NCBI RefSeq assembly: GCF_000512585.2
Contig: NC_089245.1
Coordinates: 1,736,001-1,800,000, forward strand
Reading direction: 5' to 3'
DNA length: 64,000 nt
DNA from: Kwoniella bestiolae CBS 10118
Lineage: Eukaryota; Basidiomycota; Tremellomycetes; Tremellales; Cryptococcaceae
How positions within the stretch are numbered: position 1 is the first letter of the stretch; each line of letters opens with the position of its first letter. Shown piece by piece: positions 22,970 through 34,347 of the stretch. Below the pieces are notes generated by a model. The model saw nothing but the letters and a program-made list of their open reading frames with translations. It had not been told where the DNA came from and searched no databases. The position numbers and the translations under genes were made by a program.

Positions 22970-24348
22970 CTATTGGATGACCAAAGGTTCTTGTCCGACA
23001 GGCACGCACTCCCCAGCGACAAGTTCAAAGTCGTCCTTGCATTGATGAGCAACGCACTTCCCAGCTTGGCACGAGGCAGAACCGAGCTTAACACCTGGTC
23101 CCATACAGCTGTATGGAGCCGCTGTCAGCTTGCTAATCTCACTGAAAGGTATTCGACGGGCGTGACTTACTTCTCACCGACGGCGGAAGTCAAGTTCTTG
23201 TAGGATCCGTACATGCATCCACCGCATGATTCAAGATCGTTCAGAGTATCGATACACTATGCCGCATCACACTATCAGCTAGTCATCTCAGACGAAAGTG
23301 TGCACGGGAAGTGAAGACAGCTCACCTCAAAAGCATCGATATTCTCAAGTCCAGGAATAGCACATGCGGTAAGACCCCAGGGACAGGCATTGGCCTCTAC
23401 ATCTCTTTTCTTCTTCGCTTCGGCCTCTCGTGCTTGTCGTTTGGCATATCCCGATGCTGCGGCTGTTCAAGAATCGAGCCATCAGCCCCAAGTCAGACAG
23501 TACGTAAATATGACCAAATTTTACCAGGAGCGGGGTGGTTGAAGATCTACATGTAATTCACATGATCAGCGGAAGACGGATGTGTAGGAGATAAACAGAA
23601 GTTTATGAGACTCACGAAGACACCACTAGAACCACAAACATCATTGGAGTTTCCTGGGAAATCACTCCCGCAGATACATGAGTATCCAGTAGGGGAGCTG
23701 GCCTACTCAACATATCCATATGATATGATATAAGCGCACGGATCCTCACAGCAGCCAACCGCAATACAGGAGATAAGATGAGATGAGCAGCTCACATCAG
23801 TCCCAAAGACAGCCTTGAGGTCGTTCTTGCAATACGTCAAACAGTCTTGCGAACCGGCCACGGAAGTTTGCTCAGAGGTAATTACAGGTTGTCCTGTCAA
23901 GTCCTGGAAGGTATAACATCCGACGGAATCGAACGATGTACCCACAACACTCAGCTCGGTGTTTGTACATGTACCAGAAGTGCCCGTTTCGAAATCGTCG
24001 GCGGAGGGGAAGACGTCGGAGCAGAAACATGAGTCGTTGGAGGACCAATAACTGTATGTGTATCCTGCACATTGATCCTATATCGCCATCATACCAAATC
24101 AGTATACAAAAAATACATAGTAGAACTGGAGCAGGACCTTGAACATAGACGACGATTCAAAGGAATGGAAAGTCAGGAGAGACACTTACACTGCATGCAG
24201 ATGCGGAGGGTTGGGTACCCCTTGAAGTAGCTGGAGAAGCATCGGAAGGGCTATCGACGCTTGTACATCCGGTGAAGACGTGGGCGGCACTTGCGAGCTG
24301 AGCGACAGCCACAAGAGAAGAGAGGAGAACGAGGAGGTTTCGTGACAT
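22970..24348 (-). CDS. Secreted WSC-like plus CPL1-like cysteine-rich protein A
   Basis: Seven exons give about 303 residues; checked ends include exon 1 (24190-24348) and exon 2 (23796-24077). A signal peptide (hydrophobic core LLVLLSSLVAVAQLASA) is followed by a WSC-like cysteine module (FTGCTSV..., CAGYTYSYWSSNDSCFCSD). A second module follows (VGCYTFQDL..., CLTYCKNDLKAVFGTD, YSCICGSDFPG). After a FNHPAP segment comes a basic linker with KR pairs (ASGYAKRQAREAEAKKKRD). The C-terminus is a CPL1-like domain: CPWGLTACAIPGLENIDAFE, CIDTLNDLESCGGCMYG, then a cysteine cluster ending in GECVPVG. CPL1-domain proteins are secreted; Cryptococcus Cpl1 is a documented secreted immune-modulating factor. 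Whether this copy acts similarly is unknown. It is most similar to copy B. Confidence 0.88.
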
Positions 24349-24916
24349 TTTGAGCAAAGGAGTGACTACAGTGAGATGTAAAAGAATGACTCGAATCAGA
24401 GGTTGAATGAAATCAAATAATGAGGTTTAGATCAATGAGTCAAATAGGAATATTGAGCTATCCATGTCCGTCCTATATATGTATCTGTCGTTTCCCATCC
24501 CCTGCCTGGACGATGTAAACAACAAACGACCCAACAAGCAGACCGCAAACATTGTTCGGTCCGGCAAATTCAGCTATGCCAAGCAGAGAAATCTAGCGTT
24601 CCAGCGGCGCAATATTTGGTAATCTCAATATGCTATCGGATGGTTAAACGTAAAATAAGGTTGTTACCACAATTACGGTAGAAGTCCGCCCTGAAAAGAG
24701 GGTTACTGACCTGTTTGTGGATCTGCAGGAACAGGCCTACAAGGACCAAGGAAGGCGACTTGCTATTTGAGATTGTGTACCCGTCGTACTGATAGCGTAC
24801 TATCTGTAAGAGCCGACTATTAAGCACAAGGGAAAGGATACATAATTGTTGTCCGTAGTATATAATAATCCAAGATGAGTAGTACAGAAGGGGAATAGTA
24901 GACCAGTCCATGTGAA
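24349..24916. other. Intergenic region between CPL1-type genes A and B
   Basis: It contains the promoter of copy A and the 3' flank of copy B. No gene. Confidence 0.5.
24473..24482 (-). promoter_or_regulatory. Probable TATA box of CPL1-type gene A
   Basis: ACATATATAG on the minus strand lies about 125 bp upstream of the start codon at 24348. Confidence 0.5.
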
Positions 24917-26248
24917 TCAGACCGACAGGACACATTGATCATCGACCAACTCAAAATCTGGCTGACATTCCGAGATCACGCATCTCCCATTGACGCAGGT
25001 CGCAGCGCCTAGTTCGACTCCAGGTTGAACGCATCTGTTGAGTCGATAGTCAGCGAGACATCAGCACACACAAACTGAAAAGGTCACATACATCGTTCCT
25101 GCTGTGGCCGTAGCATTGTTGTATGCACCGTTTATACAGCCTCCACACGATTCGAGATCGTTGGAAGTATCGATGCACTATGATCAGCAGCGTCAGTCAG
25201 CAGATTATCAAAGAAAAGGGCAATCTCGACCTACCTCGAAAGCATCAGCGGACTCTAGTCCCGGAATTACACAAGCCGTAAGTCCCCAAGGACAGATGGC
25301 AGCTTCGGCATCCCTTCGTCTCTGTGCCTCGGCTTCTCTAGCTTTTCTCTTAGTCAATCCCGAAGCAGCGGCTGAAGATAGCAAGGTTAGGGATCAGCAT
25401 TTACCAAGTGCGAAATGGGAAACCCACTCACCAGAAGGTGGATGGTTGTATACCTAGCAACAAGCACAAGACACATCCTCGTCAACCAGTGTGCGGACGC
25501 AGGCAAATGATGGAGAAAATCAACTCACATAGAGATCTCCGGGGCCGCAGTTCCGGTTGGTGGTTCCTTGGACATCGCTGGCACATATACAATTATATTG
25601 GTCAGGAGCGTCGGCCTGCACTCAAATTTGATATAGCAATACCGATATTAGCGTACGTACCGGAAGTTTGCAGGGTGATGGAACCCATGTGCAAACCGAT
25701 GAGAGGAGGCCGGACTCACAATTGTTCCGAAGATCGCCTTGAGATCGCTTCTACAATACCCCAAACATTCCTTGACGCCATCGACCGTCTGCGGTTCGGA
25801 AGTGAAATTTGGTTGTCCTTTCAAATCTTGAAACGCATAACATACTACCAGACTGTATGACGTGTCTGTCACTCTAACTTCGGTAGTCGAACATGTACCG
25901 CCAAACCCCTGTACCAAATTTGCAGGGGGGATTCCGACATTGGAACAATAACATGACGCGTCAGGTGTGGTCGCGTAATAGCTGTATTTATATTCTGTAC
26001 ATCTGTTCTGCATGTCCATGATTACAATAAATACTTCAGCTCAGGTACAGTGCTTTCGAGCTTGATGGATCTGGATGACTTACGCTGCATCTATCTGCCG
26101 TATTGAAGGAACCTTGAAATGTGACTTCAGAAGCGTCAGGAGGACTGGTGAGATCGGTGCATCCTGCGAAGAGGTTGACGGCTCCAGCGGATCGAGCGAG
26201 AGCAAGGACAAGGTAGGAAGTAAACAGGATGAGAGAGACTTGAGACAT
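24917..26248 (-). CDS. Secreted WSC-like plus CPL1-like cysteine-rich protein B
   Basis: It has the same exon architecture as copy A and is of similar length (about 300 residues). The signal peptide core is LILFTSYLVLALARSAGA. The first Cys module reads LFAGCTDLTSPPDAS and YKYSYYATTPDASCYCSN. The second reads VVCYAFQDLKGQPNFTSE, then CLGYCRSDLKAIFGT and YNCICASDVQG. The NHPP segment and basic linker ASGLTKRKAREAEAQRRRD lead to the CPL1-like domain (CPWGLTACVIPGLESADAFE, CIDTSNDLESCGGCINGAYN), ending ECQPDFELVDDQCVLSV. CPWGL and the GCTxxxSPxDAS signature group it with copy A. It lies about 570 bp upstream of copy A on the same strand. The role is inferred only from the family: a secreted, possibly wall- or capsule-associated or host-facing protein. 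Confidence 0.87.
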
Positions 26249-26780
26249 TGGTGGTAATCATGGAAGACGCGATAGGAGATACATGGAATCTATCTGGATC
26301 TTATTGGAAGAATGATTGGGTGTTCAAAGCTTCGACAATACACTCAGTGCGGGTGACAAGAGAGTCCAAGTACAGTAGCGATAACGCTCGTGTTTGGATA
26401 AACAAAGATCGCTCGAACCCTGTGCTCCGCGATCCGCGATCCGCAGGACTCGGTGTGCCTTAAATTGGCTGTTTGTTTGTTTATCTCACAAGAGGACGAA
26501 TTACGTTACAAGTGCTACATCATGAGACGGAAGTCTGCCCATGCTTGAGTGTCGATCGTCCCCAAAATGAAGAACAACAGGGCATGTCTAAAATGAACAG
26601 TGACAGTTGGTACCGAAGCTACCTTCATCGAAAGCAGTGAATTACCCGTGCTGATTTACCGTATCTTCAAAAGGAAAATGTCCATTGCATATAACCAAAA
26701 TACCAAAGAATGTGAACACAAAGTAGGGGAAGATTCTCTACGGAGAGAGCTGTATATACCGTTGGGCGTCCACCAAATGA
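26249..26780. other. Intergenic region between CPL1-type genes B and C
   Basis: It contains the promoter of copy B and the 3' flank of copy C. No gene. Confidence 0.5.
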
Positions 26781-28054
26781 TTACGCTCGAACGACGCATT
26801 GGCTGTCGACAAGCTTGAATCCGTCTTTGCACTCCGAGATCAAACATTTTCCAGCAGCGCAAGTGGCGGCACCAAGTTTGACACCAGGTTTAGCACAGCT
26901 GCAGAACCCATGGACGCTATCAGCGAACAATTTATAGAGATCTGAGAATATAGAGGTCACTTACCTGACACCGACAGCGGTAGTAGCGTTGTTAAAGGTA
27001 CCGTGAAGACATCCACCGCAAGATTCCATATCGTTTTGAGTGTCAATGCACTGAGAATGCTGGTCAGCGTCGCATAGGTATCCTGTGGGATCAAAGGACT
27101 CACCTCCCACGCCTCGTTCTTTTCGAGTCCTGGCACCAAACAGGCGGTCATTCCACCTGGACAGACGTTGAAAATGCGGTCCCTCTTTGCTTGTGCAACG
27201 GCTTCTCGTGCATTCCTTCGAGCGAGTCCAGAGGCAGTGGCTAATATCCCCAGTCAGTTAAAGTCATATAGGATGTTTCGATAGACTTGCCCCCAGCAGG
27301 ATGGTTGAAGACCTAATTGAAGATACCAATATCAGCCTTAGGGTTCTCGAGGTACTATGGTAATGCGGGTACACTTCGACAGCACGAAGGCTTGAACAGA
27401 CTCACAAACAAGCTAGTGTCAGTACAGCTGACTGGAGTTGAGTCCGTGGAGCTCGCACAACCACAGTACCATCCAGCTGAGTCCTAAAGGAATATCTCAG
27501 AGGGTTAGCGGAAGACAGACTTCTGTTGAGGTTGCAGAGGACGTACCTCGGATTGCAAGACTGCCAGTCGATCGTTGGCACAAGAGTTCAAGCATTGTTT
27601 GGGGTCAGTAATAGGGTACAATCCGGGGAAATCGGCAGCAGCAAAGTCTTGATCAGAGTAGCAGGTAGTCGAATCGAAAGTGGTGCTGACGATGTTGACC
27701 GAGATTGAACTCCTCTGTGCACAGGTGTCTTCGTCACCGTCTGTAAGGGAGGTCGCAGAGGGACCAGTGTTCGAGCATACACATTGCCCATAGTAGAATA
27801 AGTAACTGTAGGTGTAACCCCCGCATTGCGCCTAAGTTCAGGAAGAAAAATGTCAGTTGCTGAATGAGGTTGTGCTTGAAACGTATTGGGCCACTTACAG
27901 CACAGTCTGTTGCGGAACTGAAAGAACCTGAAGGGAAGCTGTTGCTGGCGTCTTGGTAGGGGTAAGACTGAGAACAGCCGATGAAGAGCCCATCGGCAGC
28001 CACAAATGGAATTAAGCCGGCAAGCAGTGAGAGACCAAAGAGGATTCGAGACAT
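26781..28054 (-). CDS. Secreted WSC-like plus CPL1-like cysteine-rich protein C
   Basis: It starts MSRILFGLSLLAGLIPFVAA, a clear signal peptide. The first module is LFIGCSQSYPYQDAS and CGGYTYSYLFYYGQCVCSN. The second is TTCYSDQDFAAADFPG, CLNSCANDRLAVLQSE and WYCGCASSTDSTPVSC. VFNHPAG precedes the linker ASGLARRNAREAVAQAKRD and the CPL1-like domain (CPGGMTACLVPGLEKNEAWE, CIDTQNDMESCGGCLHGTFN), ending SECKDGFKLVDSQCVVRA. The CPGGM variant, the STTFDSTTCY block and the DGLF start group it with copy D rather than A or B. The exon structure follows the same plan. ATG 28054 was chosen over an in-frame upstream Met because it sits directly at the signal peptide. Confidence 0.87.
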
Positions 28055-29503
28055 TGTAATGAATGACTGGGGTGAGTAATGACTGGTGAAAAAAAGGAAA
28101 AGGAGATGAGCGACGGAATGACAACAGATGATGTCTTGAGAAATCACAGTCGACGTGCTGGCAAATATAAACACAAGCCCGCACTTAGCATTGTGTCTGA
28201 TTCATAGCAGTGTGCGAGCTGCCAGGGGTCAAAACAACGAACAAGACGACAAGTAAATACCGATCGGATGCTTGATGTGTAACTTTATAGATTGATCTCC
28301 ATGCTGTAGTCACTTCTGTAACGTAATCTTACAGGAATTTGCATGCTGTACTTGCTTGAGACTTCGGATTCCCCCAGAAGACCCACAGAATCATAGGTGA
28401 CTAACCGGAGGAATTGTGCCGAATACAGTTTGTGCCTGAGTGATCAGATTGCTTTCCACTCGAATTCAAGATGTCTCATGTCCTATCGATAAGAACAAGC
28501 CAAAATCTCTATAGATAGGCTTGTTTAGATATATCTCGGCATTCCGACATTTTTGTGTGGATGAGTGTTTTACCTTTCACTAACGCGAGGACATGGGGAC
28601 CCTGATGCTGTCGAATTGCAACGCCAAACCTTTGGTCAGTCTCGTAAGAACCAACATTCAGCGGTGGATGTCGACCGGACATGTCGCCGGCAACGATATT
28701 CCGATTTTCAGATATGTCTGCCTTGATTCCTTCCAGAGCTTCTATCAACAAGCTCATAGATCAACATGTGTGCAGAAGCATCGGGTAATGCTTCACCGAT
28801 CGTCACTGGATCTCATAATCCCGATCCGAGATCGAATCTACAAAGATCTCAAACGTAAGATTGTTTATTTTTGCACGGGTCACTTCCAAATCTGTATAGA
28901 GGACGGGTTGTGCAAAGCTCTGAGCTTCCCTTTGACCATAGAGGGACGATCAGAACGATCGATATCTTCGTCAATAGTATTCTACCTATTCCCGCCTACG
29001 GTAACACCCCTAAGCACGATTTATATCGGACGACGAGCGGTGGACCACCGAAGACCGGGGCTACACGGACCTCCACTGCGTGTGCTGGCAAAAGCAAGAA
29101 GACATGAGTGGAAACGACATGAGACATTAGATATGAGATACACGCGCAACAAAAGTGATGGTGACAGGAATCTGGGTTCTACCATGTCAAAAAAGGAAGC
29201 AGCGCAAAACCTTGGATCACTTGTGCGGGTGGCAAGAAGATACATGAACACGTCAGCAACGGATTGAACAGAATCCGAGTGCTAGTTGTCGAGTAGAAAC
29301 AAGAAAACTGATAGCTCAGTGCACATCGATGCTGTCACCAGACATAATGCTGCGGTTGCACAGTATCTAAATGGCCGCATTGTGGAGAATGTCAGAAATC
29401 GGAGGGGATTGTCCATTACATATAACCAAAGCACCAATTAGATACGGACAGAGAGTATGAGAAGAAACATGGGCACCGCATTGACCGGTCACAGTGGTTG
29501 AAC
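28055..29503. other. Intergenic region between CPL1-type genes C and D
   Basis: About 1.45 kb. A + strand unspliced frame of 224 codons at 28593-29267 is present but has no recognisable protein character. The gap otherwise appears empty and probably holds the promoter of copy C. Confidence 0.4.
28162..28170 (-). promoter_or_regulatory. Probable TATA box of CPL1-type gene C
   Basis: TTATATTTG on the minus strand lies about 110 bp upstream of the start codon at 28054. Confidence 0.4.
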
Positions 29504-30777
29504 CTAAGATTGGAAGAGGCAATGGTTGTCGACGAGGGTGTAGCCGTCTTTACACTCTGAGACCAAGCATTTACCTGCAGCACAAGTAGCCGCCCCCAGT
29601 TTGACGCCTGTTTGAGCACAGCTACCAGTGAAATACGCCCATCAGAATAGACTTTCGTCATTGATCTGACGGCGATCACTCACCTGACACCGGCCGTGCT
29701 GGTGACATTGTTGTAAGCACCGTAGAGACATCCGCCACAGGATTCAAGATCGTTCTGGGTGTCGATACACTGCGCGTGAAGAATTGTTCAGATCAAGCAA
29801 GTCGGCCCATTACCTCAACGTGGGCTCACCTCCCAAGCATCGTTCTTTCCGAGGCCCGGTATCAGACAGGCGGTCATACCACCGGGACAGATGTTAAGAA
29901 GGGCAACCCTCTTTGCCCATGCAGCTGCTTCCCTGGCACGTCGTCGAGCCAGTCCCGAAGCAGCGGCTATCATTGGATGTCATCAGCTTTCTCAGCAAGA
30001 GGTAGGTCATGAGCTTGACATACCGCCAGCTGGGTGATTAAAGGCCTGAATCACACAACGAGCGCGGTCAGTGACTCTGCGATGCTACGGAGAGCGAGAA
30101 GACAGAAGGTAGTCTACCTAAACTCACACGATAACTTCCAGCAGTACAACTGACTGGAGTGGACTGTACCGACGAGGCGCACCCACAGTACCATTGATCT
30201 CGATCCTGTTGAAAGTTGAACATGATTGGTAAGCGAATGATCGTTCACAACTTGAAGTCCACCGCAGCTCCCAACTTACAACAGCCTGTGCGACGGCAAT
30301 ACGATCGTAAGCACAGGTGTTGAGGCATTCTTTCGGCCCAACGACTGGGGACAGTCCGGTGAAGTCCGTGGCGACAAATCCCGAAGAAGCGTAACAGGTT
30401 GTCGAATCGAAAGTTGTGCTGACGATGTCGACGGAGATCTGACTGCATGAATTTCCATTTCCATCTTGCACGGAATTTACCGACGGACCGGCGTTCGAGC
30501 ATTTGCAGCTGCCAGCGGTGGTCAGGTAACTATAATCCGATCCAGAACATGCTGCCTAAGCTCCAAAAAAGTGGTACCATCAACAAAAACATCGCTCTGT
30601 AAGCGATGTGAGAGGTTCTGTCCGACTTACAGCACAATCGGTTTGCGAGGTGTAGGTACCCGAAAGGGTGGAATCGAAGTAAGGAGAGTACGAAACACAG
30701 GCGACGAAAAGGCCATCGGCAGCAACGAGCTTCATCAGACCCATTAGGAGTGAAAATCCGACAATAATCCGAGACAT
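29504..30777 (-). CDS. Secreted WSC-like plus CPL1-like cysteine-rich protein D
   Basis: It starts MSRIIVGFSLLMGLMKLVAA (signal peptide). The first module is LFVACVSYSPYFDS, then SDYSYLTTAGSCKCSN. The second is STTFDSTTCYASSGF, CLNTCAYDRIAVAQA and WYCGCASSVQSTPVSC. AFNHPAG precedes the linker ASGLARRRAREAAAWAKR and the CPL1-like domain (CPGGMTACLIPGLGKNDAWE, CIDTQNDLESCGGCLYGAYN), ending SECKDGYTLVDNHCLFQS. It is the closest relative of copy C, and intron positions match the other three. It sits farthest upstream in the tandem array. The role is inferred from the family only. Confidence 0.87.
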
Positions 30778-30880
30778 CGTATAGAGTGACTAGGGTCAAC
30801 TGAAGACTCCTGAAGTTGGCAGGAGCAAATGAAATTCGATGTGAATCACAATTCTGGGGACCATGATGTCCTTGTGCTGG

Positions 30881-30890
30881 TATATATACA
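30881..30890 (-). promoter_or_regulatory. Probable TATA box of CPL1-type gene D
   Basis: TGTATATATA on the minus strand lies about 105 bp upstream of the start codon at 30777. Confidence 0.5.
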
Positions 30891-31137
30891 TGACCTTAGG
30901 TTTCCTCAAGTCTGTTTGTCTACGAGATCAGCTCCTAGAAGCCCAAGATATCGATGAACAACAAACAATGATACGAGGTGCATTACGCAATCCAGATGGA
31001 TGCCATCAATTGCCGTGTCGTAAAGAGCAACCAAACATACCGTAAGGTGGCCCTTTGAAGATGCGGATCTTCCGCAAAAAAACAACATCACGAGGGAATT
31101 GGGGTGATATTGCCTGTGCGATGAGCTAGGTACTCAC

Positions 31138-31227
31138 AGAATGGAAGACCATGTTCTTCGTGAGGGACGAGCCAGTGTACATTTCGGTGTCGTCCACATG
31201 TTCGGTATCTTCGCCACCAATAGACAT
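31138..31227 (-). other. Orphan exon-like segment
   Basis: Thirty codons begin MSIGGEDTEHVDDTEMYTGS, end NMVFHS and run straight into a consensus GTGAGT donor (minus). No convincing following exon is visible. The ending DTEMYTGSSLTKNMVFHS loosely resembles the end of the membrane protein at 36733 (DDEKSVMTNKSAPVHHS). It may be a displaced tail exon of the adjacent gene, a relic, or chance. Confidence 0.25.
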
Positions 31228-31778
31228 CGAGAATAATCGTATCCTTACATTAGCCACCCCAAAACAGCGGCATATCAGCTGTGACGGCGTGTTGTTATGA
31301 GGAGGATTCGATCGCAATTGTCGGATGCGACGCTTTGCAGAACGGGAAGAGCAAAACCTGTTGATTGGGATCGACCGAGACATCCGAAGTCACGCATCCC
31401 AGCTGGTGGTCTCACTGTACAATACTAATATTCGGCCCGTTACACCGCAAAACATCAACATTATACTCGTCTGATGAGTGATTTGCCTTCGTGCCGGCCT
31501 TCCTCAGTACACTAGGCGACCCCAACATACGGGTAAGGTGAGTCCGTTCGTTCCTGAACGTCGGTTAGACCTGGATGGGGCTCACATGGCAAATCTTACG
31601 TTAGTGGGGCGATCAAAACTGATCATTACTGTAACTTCGCTCCGGAACCGTCGCTGAATTCGTCCATTGGAATCCCATAAATCCCTGTCCGTTCATGAGC
31701 GGGACAGTTTACGGCAATAAGGTATCCATGCGAGCTATTATGGGATCCTAGATCTTACCAACTTGAGCGTACATGAGA

Positions 31779-33412
31779 TCACCTCCTTCCATCCCAGATA
31801 AAGCTTTTGGGGCTCGTAGGGGGAAAGCCACCAACATCAAGAGTATCGCTACCGCCAAGCACCCTTCCACCTTCATTTTCATTCAAGAAATTAATATTTC
31901 TCTGGGACTTCGAGCCAGTAACGGCGAAATCGAATTTACCAGAATTGCTGCCTTTGTAGTTATCCCTGTTCCGGTCGGAAATCACGTTGACTCCGTCTCT
32001 TGCGAGATTGGCTTCCAGGATCTGCCTGATTCGTTTCCTGCCTACCAAGGTATGTAGGAGGGAATGGAAGTACAGGACGGGCAGAATACAGGTGATGATC
32101 TTTCTGAAATCGCCTATAAGATCGTTTGTTATCGGGAACTCTTCACACGTGCAGTATAACCACTCACTAAGGGGATTTCCACCTAATTTGGTAGAAGCTT
32201 GATATAGTAGAAGGCAAACAACAGGTGGTAGCCTAATATATTCCCAATAGAGATCAGCGGCAGTCGTTTTTGGCCTACAAACAATATTGCTCACATCGTT
32301 TCATATACCAGAGAAATCAGTTTATTGAACAATCTAGTCTCTCGATGGAAGATGCCATCTCTCGACTTGAACAACATGATAGTCACTATTGAAGGGTTAC
32401 AGTTTGTAATACAAGGTTAGCGGTCTCATTTCTGTCATTCAGAATTAGTTTGCGACTCACTCAAGATACATAGACTACCATCGACAGCTGTTGTGATCGA
32501 ACCCCAAATTTGAAATTCTTTCACATTTCGGTGCATAAAATCTTGTAGGTCTTGTAAAGTTTCGGGTGTGATGACAGGGCAAGTGTATCCATCACCTGCG
32601 GCACTACACCATTAAATCAGGTATCAACTCAATCGGTGCTAGAATAACAACAGTAAGACGAGGATCTTGACTTACACCATGGCCGAGACGAACTGAGCAG
32701 TCAAGCAGACCGCAAAAATCCCGATCGTCCAACGACGACTTCCAAGCATCTGCAGAATAAACCACACATATTTGGTGAGTAAGCGGACTTGGAATGCGAG
32801 GTTATGATTTGACTTACTTTATACGCTCTCCAGGAGTAATAGATACACGCTGCAAGGTTAAACAAAGTACCCAAGAAGAGGTTCGTAATATCCCCAAGAA
32901 GGAGGAACCGGACGGCCGAAGCGGTATTGAGCGTCTTTTGGTGGACCATCACATATGCCTATCCACCTCAAGTATGATTAGGTGCGTATAAGGGCAATAG
33001 TAGACAACTTGGCTTGCTCACCTCGGCACAGGTTATTCCTAGGGTAACCCTACACAGGTGTTCTCGTAAGCAGCTTCTCGATTGATGGTATACCGTTGCT
33101 ACTCACAATGATAGTACAGTACCTGTCGCGACACCCCAGAGCATGTACTTATTATCCCTCTTCTTGAAGTAATCGAGATATTCGAATGTCTTCCCAATTA
33201 TACTAGATATCAACATCGCTTGTAGAATGATACCAACAGTCGCAAACCACTATTTACCCGTTCCTTCCTCAGCGGCTACCACTTAAACCGTTACAAAGGG
33301 GCAAAGCACATACCACGGCATTACCATTATCCAACGTCATCAGCCCCCATAGTGCATCAACTGGATTGCCAGTTGCTGAGACTGTGGAATTGGCGGAGTG
33401 GGAATCGCTCAT
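31779..33412 (-). CDS. Multi-pass (7TM-like) membrane protein, tandem paralogue 1
   Basis: The start is MSDSHSANSTVSATGNPVDA. Exons then encode hydrophobic segments: TVGIILQAMLISSIIGKTFE, the region before CAEAYVMVHQ, RFLLLGDITNLFLGTLFNLA with YYSWRAYK, RRWTIGIFAVCLTAQFVSAM, GSITTAVDGSLCILSVTIML, PPVVCLLLYQAS and RKIITCILPVLYFHSLLHTL. The tail is about 80 hydrophilic residues ending PKSFIWDGRR. The layout (about seven helices, an extracellular TCP..-TPETLQDLQDF loop, and a helix followed by FKSRDGIFHRETR) recalls basidiomycete DUF6533/DUF6534 seven-helix proteins; that assignment is tentative. A short intron interrupts GGNPLSDFRK. The same architecture is found in the next two upstream genes. 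Receptor or transport function is not established. Confidence 0.78.
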
Positions 33413-34269
33413 TTCGTGTGCTGTTTGGTAAATGGACGTGAGGGCGAAAGACTTGAACATTGGAAGGTCAGATACAAAGGTATAACAAGCACATGGGTAC
33501 GATCCTTATGTATAAGCATCAACATCATCGTCATTCCGCCTGAGATAGACATCTGATCAGCCAAACTGATCGACACCGAGCAAATGACTCGACACAACCG
33601 AGGTATCCTTGAGGATGGCGCAACATTACATAATTTCATCACGAAATGCATTTTATCGGTTGGGTTCATGTCGAAAACCGAAGTTTAAGATCCTTTATTG
33701 ATTGATATTGATTGACCAAAGGAGTCTGTATATTGTTCGACTTTGACCAAAGGAGGAGAATCGCAGTATCCTTGAAGGCGAAAGGTGCCGGAAAGGAATG
33801 ATCTTCATTATTGATCAGTGTCTTTAGATCTAAAGTGTTTTGTGTGTACCAGATACCGCTAACGTGCAATATCGCAGTTTGCCTGATTGTGTGAAGCCAC
33901 ACATGTGTAGTTTACTCGGATGAAAAACGATCTACAGGGTAAATGCAGTGACGCCACATACGATGGTTCCACGACGCTGGATCTTTCAGGGATGAAACGG
34001 TCGCACAGATCGTGTGAGCATTCACCACGCACTGTTCATCTTGATTTAGGTCGTCCGTGTGTGACTGTGCATTTACAATTGTGTGGGTGTATTGATAGAT
34101 CTATCATCGCGAAACACAGAAAAGTCGTCGCTGCTCATATTGATGGGGCTGACTGTGGCATTCAGTCCTGTAGGTATCGAATACCGCCCTTCTGATGGTA
34201 AATTATCGAGATAGATACAGTATATGTGATTAAAAAGTCTGGTAGTCTATTTCATCTACGCAGCCGCAA
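33413..34269. other. Intergenic region
   Basis: It contains the promoter of the first 7TM-like gene. Several short frames are present, but none has splice support. Confidence 0.45.
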
Positions 34270-34347
34270 CTACTGCCTCTTAGGCGAGCTAACATAAACC
34301 CTGGGACCATTCTTGTTCGTATTGAACATGAACCCGCCACTACCAGG
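34270..34347 (-). other. In-frame coding-like extension after the stop of the 7TM-like gene
   Basis: Directly after the TAG at 34348-34350, 25 sense codons continue in the same frame (GGFMFNTNKNGPRVYVSS is part of it) before a second TAG at 34270-34272. The composition is that of a normal cytoplasmic tail. It may reflect stop readthrough, a recent nonsense mutation, or chance. Confidence 0.4.

Larger units (their letters stand above)
30778..31778. other. Intergenic region with an orphan exon-like segment
   Basis: It holds the promoter of copy D and the 3' flank of the next gene. An exon-like 30-codon segment at 31138-31227 (minus) is listed separately. Confidence 0.4.

Noticed and set aside
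28593..29267. Unspliced 224-codon + strand frame between CPL1-type genes C and D
   Set aside because: Mixed composition, no domain, no intron in an intron-dense genome, and no paralogue. The length is somewhat surprising, so RNA-seq would settle it.
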